Source of the DNA: Alitta virens
Taxonomy: Eukaryota; Annelida; Polychaeta; Phyllodocida; Nereididae
Length of the DNA: 64,000 bases
Assembly: GCA_932294295.1 (NCBI GenBank)
Contig: OW028573.1
Coordinates: 70,471,829 to 70,535,828 of the forward strand
Direction of reading: 5' to 3'
In this document: in pieces, positions 1-12,592 of the stretch
How the letters are laid out: every line of letters begins with the position of its first letter
Position numbering within the stretch: position 1 is the first letter of the stretch
Notes under the pieces: model-generated
The model's database searches: none
What the model was told of the DNA's origin: nothing
The model's input: only the letters and a program-made list of their open reading frames with translations
Made by a program: the position numbers and the translations under genes

Positions 1-1881
1 CGCAATTCACAGAGGGCCACAGCCACACGGCTCGGCCTCTACCGGATTTCGGCGAAATAAATCCGCAGGGATATCGAGCTGGTCCATTGAACAAATAAAG
101 AGCGGAGAATTGGGAGCGAGGCGCTGGGAATTGCATTGCAGAACTGACCCGCCTGTTGAGATGGACAAGGGGGGGGGGGGCGCCTTTGGCCAACACAGTC
201 CAGTGCGCAGTCTTTGAAAAGAAAAACTGGCCCTAAAATATGGCTGCCATAGAAATGCCACGGGGTGTTAAACATGAGGCAGAATTGAACACAGTTGCGA
301 CGCTGCAGGAAACTTGTTTTCTAGTCAAGAAAAAGGGAGACACGCCTCTCGGCCCTCGGTATCAAGCAGTCTGTAATTCGTTATTATGAGGCTGAGAGTG
401 TGATGTATCAATGGAATAGAAAAGCCATGTTACACTCAATTTGGGTGGTAGTGTCGTTGGTGGCAACAGGTTAAGTCGTCTGTTGCGTGTGGAGCTCTGT
501 GGCCCGCTCTAGCCGAAGGAAAATGTGCGTCCGCACGAAAGTTATTTCCGGCAGTTTCAACAAAGGAACCGACGTCTGAGGGAGCGAAACTCAATTTGCT
601 CTGGTCGGAAAGAAGAACGTGAGAAAGACTGAAGAGCAACTGGCCTGATGACATGCTCCTTGCCATACCCCTTGCCATCCGCTTTAATGTATGAATGCAT
701 TAGAATTATCAAGCACAGAGCATGGTTAGCACTGTCTTATTAGATGTCCCTTAATCTTATTCTTCTCCACCAACATTTTCCTCCAGGAATTTGTCCTTAT
801 TTGCCATGTATTATTGATGAAGAATCCCAGTGTGGATTGAAGAATTCTGATTCTAATGCGAATATTTAATGGATTCCCTTGCTGTAACTTGCTGTAATTT
901 TGCATAACGAGCAACAGAGTGACTAATAGACTGATGAAATGCAATAAATTAGTCATCAGATGTGAAACAGAACACAATGCTGCTGCTGCTGCTGCTGCTG
1001 CAGAGATGGTATCAGCTTGCTGCCTGCACCATATTTGTTGTGGTTAGCAGTCCAATAAGGCATAATATGACACACTGGCTGAAGCTACGAAGTTGGCCTT
1101 TACTTCTATAAGGCATAGATGGCCCAATAATGCCATCACGGGGTATCAAAGACCTCATAATCATATTATGTGCATTGCTCTTCGGAACAGGAAAAAAAAT
1201 CATTATTGATAATCCTGTTATTTTTACACATATGTGGTCCTTTACCTTATTTGGCATGTATGAATAAGTTTTGCTTTTGTTCACACAAGATATGAAATGA
1301 ATCCATACCTGAACTTGCCCTACTTGATGAACTCACCTGAAATTGATGCTTTGGAAAGCTGACAAATTTCACTGCACCACAACCATAATGGCATTATCCA
1401 ATGAATTAGGAAGCCCAGGTTTATGCAAGAGAGCATAATGAGATGTGCCCGATGCTGCTGGTGAGGTTGCTCAAGAGTGTCTGGACTAGCGTCACTTAGC
1501 AGGACACGACTACTCCTCGGTACATTTAATGGGCTCAGGTGGCCACGGCAATGAATTAGGCCATGATGGCTTCCTTTGGTTTGCTTGCAGCATTAATGTG
1601 CCATTTACACACCGACTCGTGTGCAGCTGCTAAGTTCATAAAGTGCAAGGGTGTGCAGTTTGTGCTCCCTGTGTGGTTTTAGCTTTCTCTGTTGTCTGTG
1701 TTTTCTAATAGATTCGAACTTTGGACCCAGAGAGTCAAGTGCATTAGGTCATGAAAAGTCACACTATTCTGTTTGCACTGGTATCGTTCTCATTTCATTT
1801 CATTTTATCATTATTATTTTTTGTTTGTCTGAAGGGGAATATTTGATTTGCCAAATCGTCTATCTACTTCATAAATGACAG
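1..1881. other. Non-coding stretch downstream of the lectin exon (likely next intron)
   Basis: On the minus strand this follows the lectin exon, so it is probably intron of the same gene. It holds a 12-G run at 169-180 and a (TGC)8 array at 978-1001. The open frames here show no recognisable domain and I could not identify the next exon. Confidence 0.5.
978..1001 (+). repeat. (TGC/CTG)n microsatellite
   Basis: Eight uninterrupted TGC units, one of eleven CTG/CAG arrays in the window. No coding frame is supported. Confidence 0.97.
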
Positions 1882-2026
1882 AAATTTCATAGACTTGGGA
1901 ATTAAACTCCAGAGGACGTCATGCTAATCCAGCACTCCCATAAGCAAGGCAGCCCCTGAACCAACGAAGGTCCTGGATTCACATGATGTCCTCTGGAGTC
2001 TAGTTTCCAAGTCTAATAAGAAATTT
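1882..2026. mobile_element. Fold-back (inverted-repeat) element, about 145 bp
   Basis: The arms at 1891-1923 and 1982-2014 are inverted copies (29 of 33 positions match). The complementarity continues outward, less perfectly, to aaatttcat at 1882 and its counterpart near 2021-2026. The loop of about 58 bp contains gaaggtcctggattc, which looks like a degenerate tRNA B box. A fold-back MITE is the likeliest reading. No clear target duplication was seen. Confidence 0.7.
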
Positions 2027-2690
2027 AAAAATCTATCAACCTGAAATGAGGCAGTTTGTTTTGACATTTATCTGACCACGTGTAGCTTTACACAGCCAGG
2101 TCAGTGCAGTTTGTCCTTTGTATTCGAAAGCAACGTCTGGCTAGTTTGTTTAATGGACAAAGTGTCGTCTGGTCGCCAATTTGATTAGCAAGCACCTTTC
2201 TTTACAGAGGCAATCACGACTAGCTACAATCCAATCGTAAACATCACATGCACTAGCACCCACTTAAGTCTTAAACATTAACTGACCGATAAGAGAACTA
2301 ACACAATTTTTTAGTCAGTCAAAGTTGAAGGTCTACAGTACAGTGAAATTTTCTTTTCATGTAAAATTAGTTTTTAGTGCAATAAGGTTTGAATAATTAC
2401 AACAGTTTTCATAGAATTGCAAACAAAACTCCATATTAATCACGATTCGTAAACCTTTGGATTCTGGGACCCAATTGCCTAATCTGAGTTAGATTTATAA
2501 TCGAAAAGTATACAATATTCGCTAAATTACACTCATTCGATTTGTATCAAATTCATGCTGTATCAACTAGTTCAGTCCCAGACTATATTGTCAATCTGGA
2601 GTCAGTAATATCCCCCTTGTTGTTAAGATTGTTGAGCAGTTAGTCTACCATTATGACAGCAAGGTCAAGTCTGATCTAATCTACACGCAC
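2027..2690. other. Intronic stretch immediately downstream of the lectin exon
   Basis: It starts with the donor of the lectin exon at 2690. The part around 2330-2620 is AT-rich. No gene, hairpin or repeat was identified. Confidence 0.5.
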
Positions 2691-2969
2691 CTTGGAGGCA
2701 CTCGTAGCTAGCCTGGAGGTATGACTTGAAGTCTTTGGGACAGGATCGCTTGTTGTGCAGAGATATGACGCTGACAAGGCAAGACATCCGGCCCGAGCAT
2801 CGTTCTTCCATGTAGGGCATGACGTCAGTGCCACAGCCGATGTGGCCATAGTTCTTGGTGACGCACTTCCCCAGGCGCATGCGCCCATACTTGGCTGCCT
2901 TCATCAGAACTACCTCATCTCTCCGACAAGTGGCGTTGAATGACTCCCACTCACAGAATTCGTCCGAAT
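2691..2969 (-). CDS. Internal exon encoding a SUEL-type (rhamnose-binding lectin, Gal_Lectin) domain
   Basis: This exon encodes one whole SUEL/rhamnose-binding lectin domain, a small disulfide-rich extracellular module that in other proteins binds sugars or protein partners at the cell surface. Read on the minus strand it follows a pyrimidine-rich acceptor (tatatttttcag) and ends at CAAG|gtgcgt; the frame stops soon after the donor, which supports the exon end. The 279 nt are phase 1 at both ends, typical of shuffled extracellular modules. With the proposed signal exon numbered first, the eight cysteines fall at residues 37, 46, 67, 77, 89, 95, 108 and 122, as expected for four disulfides. 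The family signature YGR is at 59-61, RCSGRMSC at 88-95 and SYLQASYEC at 114-122. The usual DPC before the last strand is replaced by CPKD (108-111), so rhamnose or galactose binding cannot be assumed. An N-glycosylation site N-A-T lies at 43-45. I am sure of the domain but do not recognise the specific gene. Confidence 0.92.
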
Positions 2970-5900
2970 CTGAAAAATATAATTACAAGACATTAGATAC
3001 CAACAGCCTTTACATTTACAAGTTTTACATTTGCATTCAGTGCTGACACAGCGGTTGAAAATGCCAGCTCTGCTACTTCTTTCGTGTTTGCTTTGTGACA
3101 ATAAGAATATTTTGTATCAACTTCAGAAGCACGAAAAAAGCATTCGACAATCCTCTCGAATTACTGACATGTTTTATGTAATGTTAGGATCAAGTTGCCA
3201 ATTCTTATGAAATACGCTACATGCTCCACATCAAAAACACTTCAATCATGCCACGGGTTGAGTTGTATTCTTTCAACTTTCTCTTGTTTCAACTACCCGA
3301 GGTGCAGTATTAATAAGCACGGTGAACTAGAACATGTGTGACCGAGTGCAAGGACACCTAGTCTAAAGTGTACTACAAGGCGAAAACTTCCCCTGCGTAT
3401 GTTAGGTGTTCCACCTTTGTTTTCCTTGTGACACGCTGGGATGTGGAGCAGAAAAGATGCGGCTAGGTGTGATCAAAGCATCAGCATCAGTGGCACCTAA
3501 TTAACACCCTGCATCCCATTCTAAGTGACACGAGGGGCCCTGGCATTAATCACCTACTCAGTCTACTATCAGTAGCAGTGGCAGACCAGCTCAGTCTATC
3601 GCAGAATATGCTGCTGTCCTCCTAATCAGTTTAAATCATACGGTGGCTGTGTCAGATTCTGTCAGCCTGTGTGGCGTCCATGGACAGCCAAGGGGTCCAC
3701 CCAGCCTCCCTACCTGCCAACTGAACGAACCTAGAACAGGACAAATGTGACCCCAAGGCAATCATATTACATAACTCACAGCAAGTGTCATACTCAGGCT
3801 GTTTATAACTTTATGCTACTTCTAAAGGCGTCTGCTGGGTGGTCAAATGTGCTGTCTAGCCAGGGAATGCATCATTGTTCTGTCGAATGTATGAAAACTA
3901 TCACTGCCTGCCCCGGCCGTCTTCTTCATTACAATGATCTGTGGTCGTAGTCAATCGATAAAAAGACACGGTAATCAATGGCAATCTCATTTCGCAAGTT
4001 TTTATGCTAACCACAGTGGAGGCCGTGCAGGTTTACAGTCAATGTCATTGTCATTAATTGGCCACATACATCACAATCGTCGGTGAAATCGGCGGCAATT
4101 GAAAGAGCACTCACTCTCCTGACCCAGCGGTTTCTCGTGCCCCCCATAACAACTAACAACACCATTTTTCTAAAGCTGAAATCCTTCTCAAATCAATGTT
4201 TATCGATGGAAAATAAACACAACTGCCATTGCCAGTCAGATTTAATCTTATTTTACTTCATTAACTGTCACACACAAACCACCAGGATAATTATTATTTG
4301 CTAGAAACCCGAGTCCTTCAGATGAAAAGCTTGTTTTCTTACTATGGATGTTTGACGGGGGTCATTCCATCTGTACAAATAAATCAGTGCTCTTCCTGTA
4401 AACTTACACTTAGGCCTGTTTGCTTAGAAATACTAAACTGTATTGGCAATTATGCCGGGCTGCCTGCCAACATTGCCTATCGCAGATCATAATAAATGCA
4501 CTGACCCACTTTCTAGCACATGATACAGGCTATGCAATTGGGGACATTTGATTCCTTGGTTCACTGCATGCTGAGATGGGGGAGGGGGATGATTATGTAG
4601 TCTCTTGAACTGTATCATAGGCAAAGATGCAGCTGCTTGATTGTAGAGGGATGGGGTAGCTGCTGGGAACTGTGTCTTTCCACTTTGATTAGCCCTTTCA
4701 TGGCGCACCCTTCTTAAAACGCCCTATCAATTACCACTGCAGGCCGGTTGGTCCATGCTGTCTGGTGCCTGAGTTCCCTGGAGTGGCCTCGAGCCTCCTG
4801 CCTCTCCTAGTTACAGATTCCAAGCTCCTGTTAGGCCCTGCAAGCCCCTCATGGCGGCTGCATGGCCTGATTCTGGTGGGAAACAAACAGAGTTCACGTA
4901 GCGGAATCCTCCCAGTCACATCTAGCATGTTAATTTTGCAACATTAGCTGCCTGCTGCATGTTTCCAGCTGAAGCACAGCTCGCTAGTCTTGTTGCTGTT
5001 GAATTTGCCATGGATACCTGAAGATCTTTGTTGATGTTAACGTCGTTTAAACATTTACTTTGGACATTAATGGGATATGGATTTTTCTTTTCTTCTGCTG
5101 GATTCAAGTAAAGGCAGGGCGCCAAGGATGAACTGCAGCCAGAACAGACCGAAACTAGAAAGAAATCCCTCTTATCTGGCTTTGTTAATATCCCTTAATT
5201 AATTGGGCCCCATTTTCTGCACTGCATCTGGCACCGATGCACACAGTGAGATAAACACGCCAGAGTTGAGAGTGACTGCTCAGGCACACAGGAAGTCAAC
5301 CACTTGTCTGGCCTGATCTATCTCATCCCCAAGTTTTCTTGTCAATTAATATGAACGTCAGGCCTCAGCCGAGCATGAAATCACTGATAGTAATTTATTT
5401 CCTCAGCCACAGCTTGCCTGATCTAACCTATCAGAACAGATCTTGGTTATAATTTCATTGCCAGTCACACGATTTGCTGCTCAATAAAATTACATGGCTG
5501 CAGCTTTTTAATTCCCTCTGCGGCCATGGATTGGTTTCAATTCTGAAACGATTTGTAAATAATGGTTGCTTTTCTCAAATGTGCAAAGTTGACCGGTGTT
5601 CCTGTATAGACACAGAAGGTCTAAATTATTTAGCTCCCTGGGTATGAAGCGCATGTTTTAGCAATGACCCACAGGAGGTAGTTGTAAGCCACTGCAAATG
5701 GTGACTGCACAGGACGAAAGGCCACATAGGCGTTGTGCATGCCATAAGCAGCCCTCTGGCAACCTCTGCCAACTACATGTAATGCATCTCCCTATGTCTG
5801 CTCCTCTGAGACTAATCCGCCAGCACAAAATACAACACAGGGAGATCCAAAAAGACTTTTCTCCGAAGGCAGTGCGAATGTATGTCTGTGGGAAGCTTTT

Positions 5901-6559
5901 AAAGAAGCCATTTCTATGATGGCTTGTAAGCTGAAACAGTCTTTGCACCAATATGTACATGTACAATGCAGTATACAATGTCTGCTTTCATGTACACAAG
6001 CTGCTGGGTCTTATAGGGTCCACCGGATCGGTGCAGAAGCACAAACAGGTTTCAGTGTGTCCAGTAGTCCCTCGCAGGTTCAACACACACCGTGACCGGG
6101 CAGAATTGACAAGAAGCCTAGTCCTATAAGCTTCTATGAAGCCCAATACATCTTAATAAATGGAAGTGTCGCTTGTCATTGCAGAAGCCGTCAAGCCCCG
6201 GCAATGGTGCATTCTGTCAGAGCACGAGCAGGCTTCTCACCACACCCTCTGCTCCCAGTCAATCATGCCCTGCTCCTTCTCATATCCTCACTTAGCTGCT
6301 GCAAATTCATCCCCCTCCTGTTCCTTCTCCGCCATATCTGTAACATATCTGGGCGCTTCCATGGCCTCTGTCACATCCACTTGTCAGCAACAGATCGCGG
6401 ACCGGTCAGCCGTAATAAGCTCCATATGAGACACTGACAGATCTGTACATGTATGGCATCATGCCTCAATGCCCGTCCCAACCAAATTACTGCCAAACAG
6501 CTCTATACAATCTTCGGCAACAAGCGTGCGTATGGAGCTTCCCACTTGCAGAGATTGTA
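2970..6559. other. Intronic stretch without recognised genes
   Basis: Unique-looking sequence. A short GC-richer block lies near 4720-4900 and a POU-octamer-like ATTTGCAT at 3029-3036. No open frame here resembles a known protein. Confidence 0.45.
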
Positions 6560-6731
6560 CTTGTGCTCGGTGTCTATGCTAAAGGCAAGTAAGAGACCCC
6601 ACCCATTGGTAGATGTGTAACATAGTGTGGACTCCATGCCTTCTCATCTCATCATTACGTCTGCCTCTGGCAGCTGGTCATATAACCTGGCTAAGCTTCA
6701 GACCCAGTAGCATTGAGACATTGAGAAACTT
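6560..6731 (+). mobile_element. SINE copy, 5'-truncated
   Basis: It shares with the copies at 14.2 and 57.2 kb a block including gaccccacccat, gtaacatagtgtggactcc, ctcatctcatcattac and gcttcagaccc, and ends gcattgagacattgagaa. The tRNA-like head present at 57.2 kb is missing or diverged. It runs straight into a (TGC)n array at 6732-6751, which may be the SINE tail. Confidence 0.75.
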
Positions 6732-6751
6732 TGCTGCTGCTGCTGCTGCTG
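6732..6751 (+). repeat. (TGC/CTG)n microsatellite abutting a SINE end
   Basis: Six to seven TGC units directly after the SINE tail. Either the array grew from the SINE tail or the insertion landed beside it. Confidence 0.95.
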
Positions 6752-9700
6752 TAACCTAGCTTAGACTCCTACCAGCAAGTCTGGTCTGGTAAGTGAGTGA
6801 GCGAGTGAAAAATATGTGCAGATTTCATAAAAAGTGCAATATTTATTGGGAGCTGTTCCTGTTCTGACTCAGAGACAGGAAGAAAAACAAACATACAGAA
6901 GCCCCAAGCCCGGGCCTCCGGTCGGTAAACAATTTTGTTTTGGGCTGTCGTGTCAAGGACTTGATCAATGGAGAGTTGTGGAGTCTTAGTTTTTGTTGTC
7001 TGGGAGGAGTCAATCACAGCTCGTTTCGTCTTGTCTTGTTTTGTGCAATCAATGTCGTTAGGCCTCCTCTGGTGTCCTTTTCGCGTGACATCACACAAAG
7101 TCTGCGTGTTCTTTTCTTGTCTGCCAGTTGCAAAACTCCTCGCCCCCTGGTCGATAAACTACTGTTACACAGCTAACAGCCAAGCCAGTCTGCCTAATGA
7201 CCTATTAAAAGGTATTCTGATACCTTAGCGGTGGCAGCACCATCCGATAGCCTCTAAGAAGGCTGCTCAGTCTCCCTTCTTACCCCCCCCCCCTTTATGC
7301 GACTGCAACTCATGACGAAACGGGCCCTCAACGGAAAAGCTTTGGCCGATTAAATTCTCTTTCCTGCCGAAGCACTTGAGACCCTCAAACCAACTAAATT
7401 ATATCCTTAGCAGCAGCCACGGCAATGAGCGATGTCTCTCACGTTTTTCGTTTTTGCAGTTTCTAGCGTGTTTGCTCTGGATGTCTGGTTTAATTTGCAG
7501 CGTGCTCATGAGGCAGAAACCTTCTAGTGACTCCTTTGAAATCGGACCCAAAGTTTCCATAGTGGGTTTAAAAAGACGGGAAGAGACTTAGGGGAGGTGG
7601 GCGATGTTAGAGATGTTAGCGATGCCGATCCAGCCTGACTGCACGAAAAGCATGCTGAACGTAATGCCTGCAAATCAACCTTGATTAGGATCAGCAAGAA
7701 ATCTAACTAAAAAGCAGCAGCTGCTCTGGCAATCTACTGCTCTTCATAGCACTAACCAGATCCGAGCAAGGACGGCATACGTCGTTATTCTGCATAAGAT
7801 GCCCTTCCAATAGATGGCGTTTTGGTGCCAGAGATGGGGGAATTACGAATTCAAGTCTAACGCGCTCATAGCGCCATATCCAATGGAGCTAATCTCGCGC
7901 TTGTCTCGCAGGGACGAGACTTTCACACTCGCCCCATATTGCTGGGTTTCGGCACGAAACTTGGACTTGAGTTTGTGCGAGGGAGTTTTTGGTGGCGAGG
8001 TGGCCACTGCTGGTGGTCTGTCTGCAAGACGGCTCACGGCATAGCTGAGTCGGACACAAGAGGCAGTCTACAGCCACCTAAAAGGCTTCCACTAAAAGCA
8101 AGGCTTCCATTTTAGTCCGTCACCGGGGACACTGATAAGGCTCCCAGTGTGCCAGCTCCCCATCGTGCGCATGGCGGTGAAAGCCGCGTAATTAAATTAA
8201 ATGTGTCACAATGAATTTTGTATCGCTGTCTGTACTCGCATGCTGCTGCTTACTGGCTGAATAGAATGCAGGTTTCAGGCCACTGTGAGTTCATCTAAAG
8301 TCTTGCAGGAGTGTTGTTTCATGCCTGTAGCTATGCCAGAGGGCGACCTGAAGCTGTTGTAGCATCTTTCTCCTTTCTCTCTGTATCCCTGCATCAATGC
8401 TACATGCGTCTGCAGCTAGCCCGGCCAGCATCATGCCTTGCTGACTAACAAGATAAGACGGCCCCCACCATAAGAGATTTTCTTAATGCAATTCGATGAA
8501 GATTTAATCAGTGTCGAGGAGAAGCAAGAAAAGCCACGGAATCCAGAGGGATGGTATACTTCACAGGAAAAGCAGGCAAAACGTGGTCAAGTTACATGCC
8601 CAGCTACATCATTGGTGCTAGCGCTCATCAGCCACACAAGATCTCTTCTCAAAGGCAAATTACCATTTCTGATGTATGTCTGAGAAAGTGCAACAGTGCT
8701 TAGGCACGCGTCTCCTTTGCAATTCGAGAAGTCTTGGGAATAGAGCAGGCGTGAGGAGAAAAGAGGCCAGGTTTCCAAGCGCAAGGAGCAGAACAGCAGC
8801 TACACTTGAAAGGGGACAACTTAAAGGAACACACCGAAGGGCCTGATTTCCCTGCTTTCGTGTTTCATCTCTTTCACCATATTTGATTCCACCTAACTTT
8901 TTATTGTCATGCAATCTGTAAACTGGAGACCAAACGGCTATATAATCACTTTCAGTCACACTAGTGTGTAAATTCAAGGCATTCAGCCTTCAGCCAGTGA
9001 TACATTACAACAATATCACCTTTCTTTATTTTTGCTCATGAAAGTCAAAACAGTAATATCGACCCGCGTGTAATCAATTTTCTCACTGCGTAGTACTGTG
9101 AATATTGCTCACGCGAGAACAGAATGCTAAAAACACAGTGTGAGCGATCATAAAACGCAGTGCATACAGGACAGTTCAAGGTGGGGGAGAGCATATATAA
9201 GCTTATAAATGTCTGCAGTGGGGGCTGCTGTCAACACTGTTTGGAGTGATAGTCAGCCACGGGAAGCCTATATAATACTTAGTGGCCGAATATCTAGTAG
9301 AGCAGCTGGCAGAGTGGCATAAACAGCCAGGGCTTGCCCACTAACTGTTCATTAGTCTTCATCTGGGTAATCTCATAAACCTCTACATGGCCACATAAGC
9401 TGAAGAATATTTCATGTGCGGAGCATGACGCCCCGTGGCCCCTTCAGACTCTACGGCAGACCAGGGCAAGCTGTGTCAGGCCGCAGTCATGGCGTCATGA
9501 CGACCCAGCACATAAAAAAGGGTCAAAGTGACGCAATAACAGCCTGCCTTACACCTAGTACCTCTAACAGGCCTATCATAATGTTTTTAGTAGGTCCACA
9601 TAGCCCCGCCCAGCAGGTATGGTGACCCCAAAACATGCGCTGGCTGTAACTCTCATTGCTTTTAGTGGCAATAAATTAATCTTATTAGAATATTACGGGG

Positions 9701-10379
9701 AGTAAGCCTCGCCCTGCACACTATTGTTGTAGCTAAGTACACTTGTCTGCTGTTATGCCAACCATTACTATGGTGATAATACGCATGGTAAATGCATGCC
9801 ATTTTGTATAGCTCCACACAACAGGTGGGGGGGGGGGGGGGGGTTAGTGCATGGACTAATAGGTGTACAGCTGCTCGACTTGTATCATGTTTTTTGCCTC
9901 TTCGTGTTTGTAATTGTCCTCATCTTTTCATCACCTAACTCATCGCGTGTCAGTTTGAAGGAAAATTTTACTGCTGCACCTTGATATATTGTGTCATCCA
10001 CCAAGCCTGCCGGAGAGTCTCTCACATTTCCATTGTATACAAACATGCAAATCTGCAAACCTGCAAAGCCAGTTGGTTTAAATGGTTTAAACAGCCTAAC
10101 CATGATCTAATCAGCTGCTGCTCTCATCAAGTGTAATTGGATCAAAACATTTTGTGCTGTTCTCCTCATAATCATTTGTTTAGATCCACGACAACCGTTC
10201 CATCACCAATTAAAAAGATTTGAAGGGAGCACAACAAAGCGACAAGACAGGGCATCAAACAGGGATGGTTAATACGCCCGGTTCCTTTCACATGGAAATT
10301 AAAGCAGTGTGATGGCAGGGATTAGAATATGCGACAACCTTTAAATTTTAGATAAGAAGGGCCGATCATAGATTGGTAA
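6752..10379. other. Intronic stretch without recognised genes
   Basis: Holds a C run at 7283-7293, a CTCF-like word gccagagggcga near 8335 (imperfect), a 17-G run at 9827-9843 and an octamer ATGCAAAT at 10045-10052. No supported gene. Confidence 0.45.
9827..9843 (+). repeat. Poly-G run (17 G)
   Basis: An uninterrupted homopolymer. Shorter G or C runs occur at 169-180, 7283-7293, 11784-11797 and 59366-59376. Such tracts are prone to length error in assemblies. Confidence 0.95.
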
Positions 10380-10760
10380 AGAAAAGGGATTGAGTGTTTG
10401 GAGGGCGAATTATTTGTCATCGGCTTAATGAAAGTTATTATCTGACAGCGAAGCGTTCATGCAAATGGCATCTCTAATTGTGTAACCGACCAGCAATTTG
10501 CATAAAATGTCTGGAAGGAGAAGAACAAAGAACCGCTGGTTGTGTTTGAGAGATTCCCTGGAGAGAATTTCCTTCCATTCACTCACAGCAAACAATGCCT
10601 CCATGCTAAGTACACTGTTTTCAAATGGCAAATCACTGGGGCCATAAAATATGACAAAGGCAATAAAAAGTCAACCGTTTTGGCAGCGCTGCATTTTCTT
10701 AGGGAATTTAATCTGCATGCGAAGAAACTCGGAAAGGAATTAGGCTTTCAGTGACTGTCC
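10380..10760. promoter_or_regulatory. Candidate enhancer: inverted POU octamers plus Sox-type site
   Basis: It contains ATGCAAAT at 10459-10466 and its inverse ATTTGCAT at 10496-10503, then AACAAAG (Sox-type) at 10524-10530. Several homeodomain-like TAAT cores (for example ctctaattg and gaatttaatctg) and a second octamer-like tgcatgcgaag lie nearby. Clustered POU, Sox and homeobox words in unique intronic sequence resemble a conserved developmental enhancer. No comparison was possible, so this is motif evidence only. Confidence 0.3.
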
Positions 10761-12548
10761 ATCAAGACCATTGCATTGTACGTTAGGTGGAAGCCAGTTC
10801 TAAATCAGTCCGGCCTGTCTGTCACTTCTGATCTAGATGGCCTGCAGTCCGCTCTGGCCGTGGACATTCCTGGCTTGCCAATCTTGGAAATGAAGCCTGC
10901 CCACGGCCTATGCTCCGACCTCCGACGATTAATATCTGGCAGAGCTTCACCGACAGTTCCTGATTTATATGGAGCTGGGCCGTCATGCCGGCACTTTATG
11001 AACCCTGAAAGCTACAAGCACCAGCCATTGAGTGACCAAGAGGGACACTGGCCACTCAGCTGATATTGAGCTTGCCTTGTCTCCTTGCGGCTGGCTGCTC
11101 CGGCCATTCCTCCGCCTTCTGCGATGGTAGGAGATTGGCGAATTGCATCCGGCCAAGCCTGCTGCACATTTAGCACTGGTCACTAGGGATCCTGATCTAC
11201 CCTCGGACGTTCCTCGATTGCTCAAGACTGCAGACTACAAGCCCTGGCTTTTCTTGGCTTAGCACACAATCCCCCAAGCTGACCATGGGACTTGTACTTG
11301 CTAACACTGCCGTTATTAATGTTTAGACACACTGTCCTTCCTAAAGGCTCCCCAGCTCCCTTGATCACAAATCATAGCACCTCTTATGAGCAACCCTGGA
11401 CAAAGAACGCTTTCCTGTGTCCTCTGAGTCCAAACAAGTGTGAAATTCTAGAGGGCGGAGTGGTGAACAATCGGGCCGGGCCCAGGGCGTCGGCTGTGGA
11501 CATAGCAAATCAAGCGGCCGGGACAGTCCTGCTCCTATGGGACATTAGAGATTCGGCCAGCGAGGAAAGCAGCTAGCCTGCGCATTAACACGTAATCCGC
11601 CTGTGCCCTGCAAAGATAACGCTATATTCCGCCAGCCCAATGCTGACCAGTGACTACTTATTGGCCCAGGATGACGGTAATGCTGGCAGTTTGAGAGATG
11701 ATCATTCAGCGCACGAGCGTCCACTTGCTCCTCCTGCTGCTGAGTCTTGTAAGTCACCTTCCCCCCTCTCCTACTCTCCCCAACCCCCCCCCCCCCCTCC
11801 TTCACCCCGACACCTTTATCCATTTGCCTTTGGCTTATTCATGGCCGCCATGCATAGCAGCTTCTCGCGAATTCTCACCAGGCGCGAGGCTTGAGTTGCT
11901 TGGACAGGCGCCATTGCCCTTCCGTTTGCAGCGATTGATTATGTCTCATTTGAGGCTGCATTGCTGCAATGCACGGCTGGCCATCTAGCCACCCAAGTAC
12001 ATTAAAGCAACTTTGTCTCTTCCTGTGCATGTAGAGTATATTTTGGAAGGTTTCTACCCTTTGCTCTGCACCAGCATGCCATCGTATTTTTCTCTCTGAT
12101 AGCAGTAGATGCTGCAGTGCATCAGTAATCCTTCCGGCAAACTTTGCTCAATCCTCCTGTGCTGATTTCACTTATCCCCGAGTGCCATCATATTAGTCCT
12201 GCACGCAAACACAACAAATATAGTCCACACCAACACGGACCTGCAATATTGGAGCTGACGGGGTGCTGCTGGGATGCACCAATACCTCCCATATCATTTT
12301 ATATCATCGCTACGTGTTTAACACCCAGTCCACAGCTTCTGGCTGGAGTCTCGGGTCTAAATATACGCCCCTTACCGTGTGCTTGTGAGTCTAGAGCAAA
12401 CAGCAAACACCGCTGTGCAACTGAGCAGTTTGAAGATACCAACCAATGCAAATACATTCAGATTTTTTTTCTTTTTCTGCTACTGGGCATTAGTATACCG
12501 TATAAGAGCTTTATTTCGAACGCACATCAGTCATCTTACATTAGGCAG
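10761..12548. other. Intronic stretch without recognised genes
   Basis: Moderately GC-rich around 10800-11250 and 11420-11900. It includes a 14-C run (11784-11797) within a pyrimidine-rich tract at 11755-11815 and an octamer at 12447-12454. The 144-codon frame at 12144-12578 has no recognisable domain. Confidence 0.45.
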
Positions 12549-12592
12549 TGGTATGACGTCATAAACAGTGTGGTATGACGTCATAAACAGCG
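12549..12592 (+). promoter_or_regulatory. Tandem 22-bp duplication carrying two perfect CRE palindromes
   Basis: The unit tggtatgacgtcataaacag is repeated exactly head to tail. Each copy holds TGACGTCA (12554-12561 and 12576-12583), the full CREB/ATF palindrome, placed 22 bp apart or about two helical turns. Binding in vivo is unproven. Confidence 0.55.

Noticed and set aside
2755..2943. Plus-strand frame over the lectin exon
   Set aside because: It is the antisense shadow of the SUEL exon.
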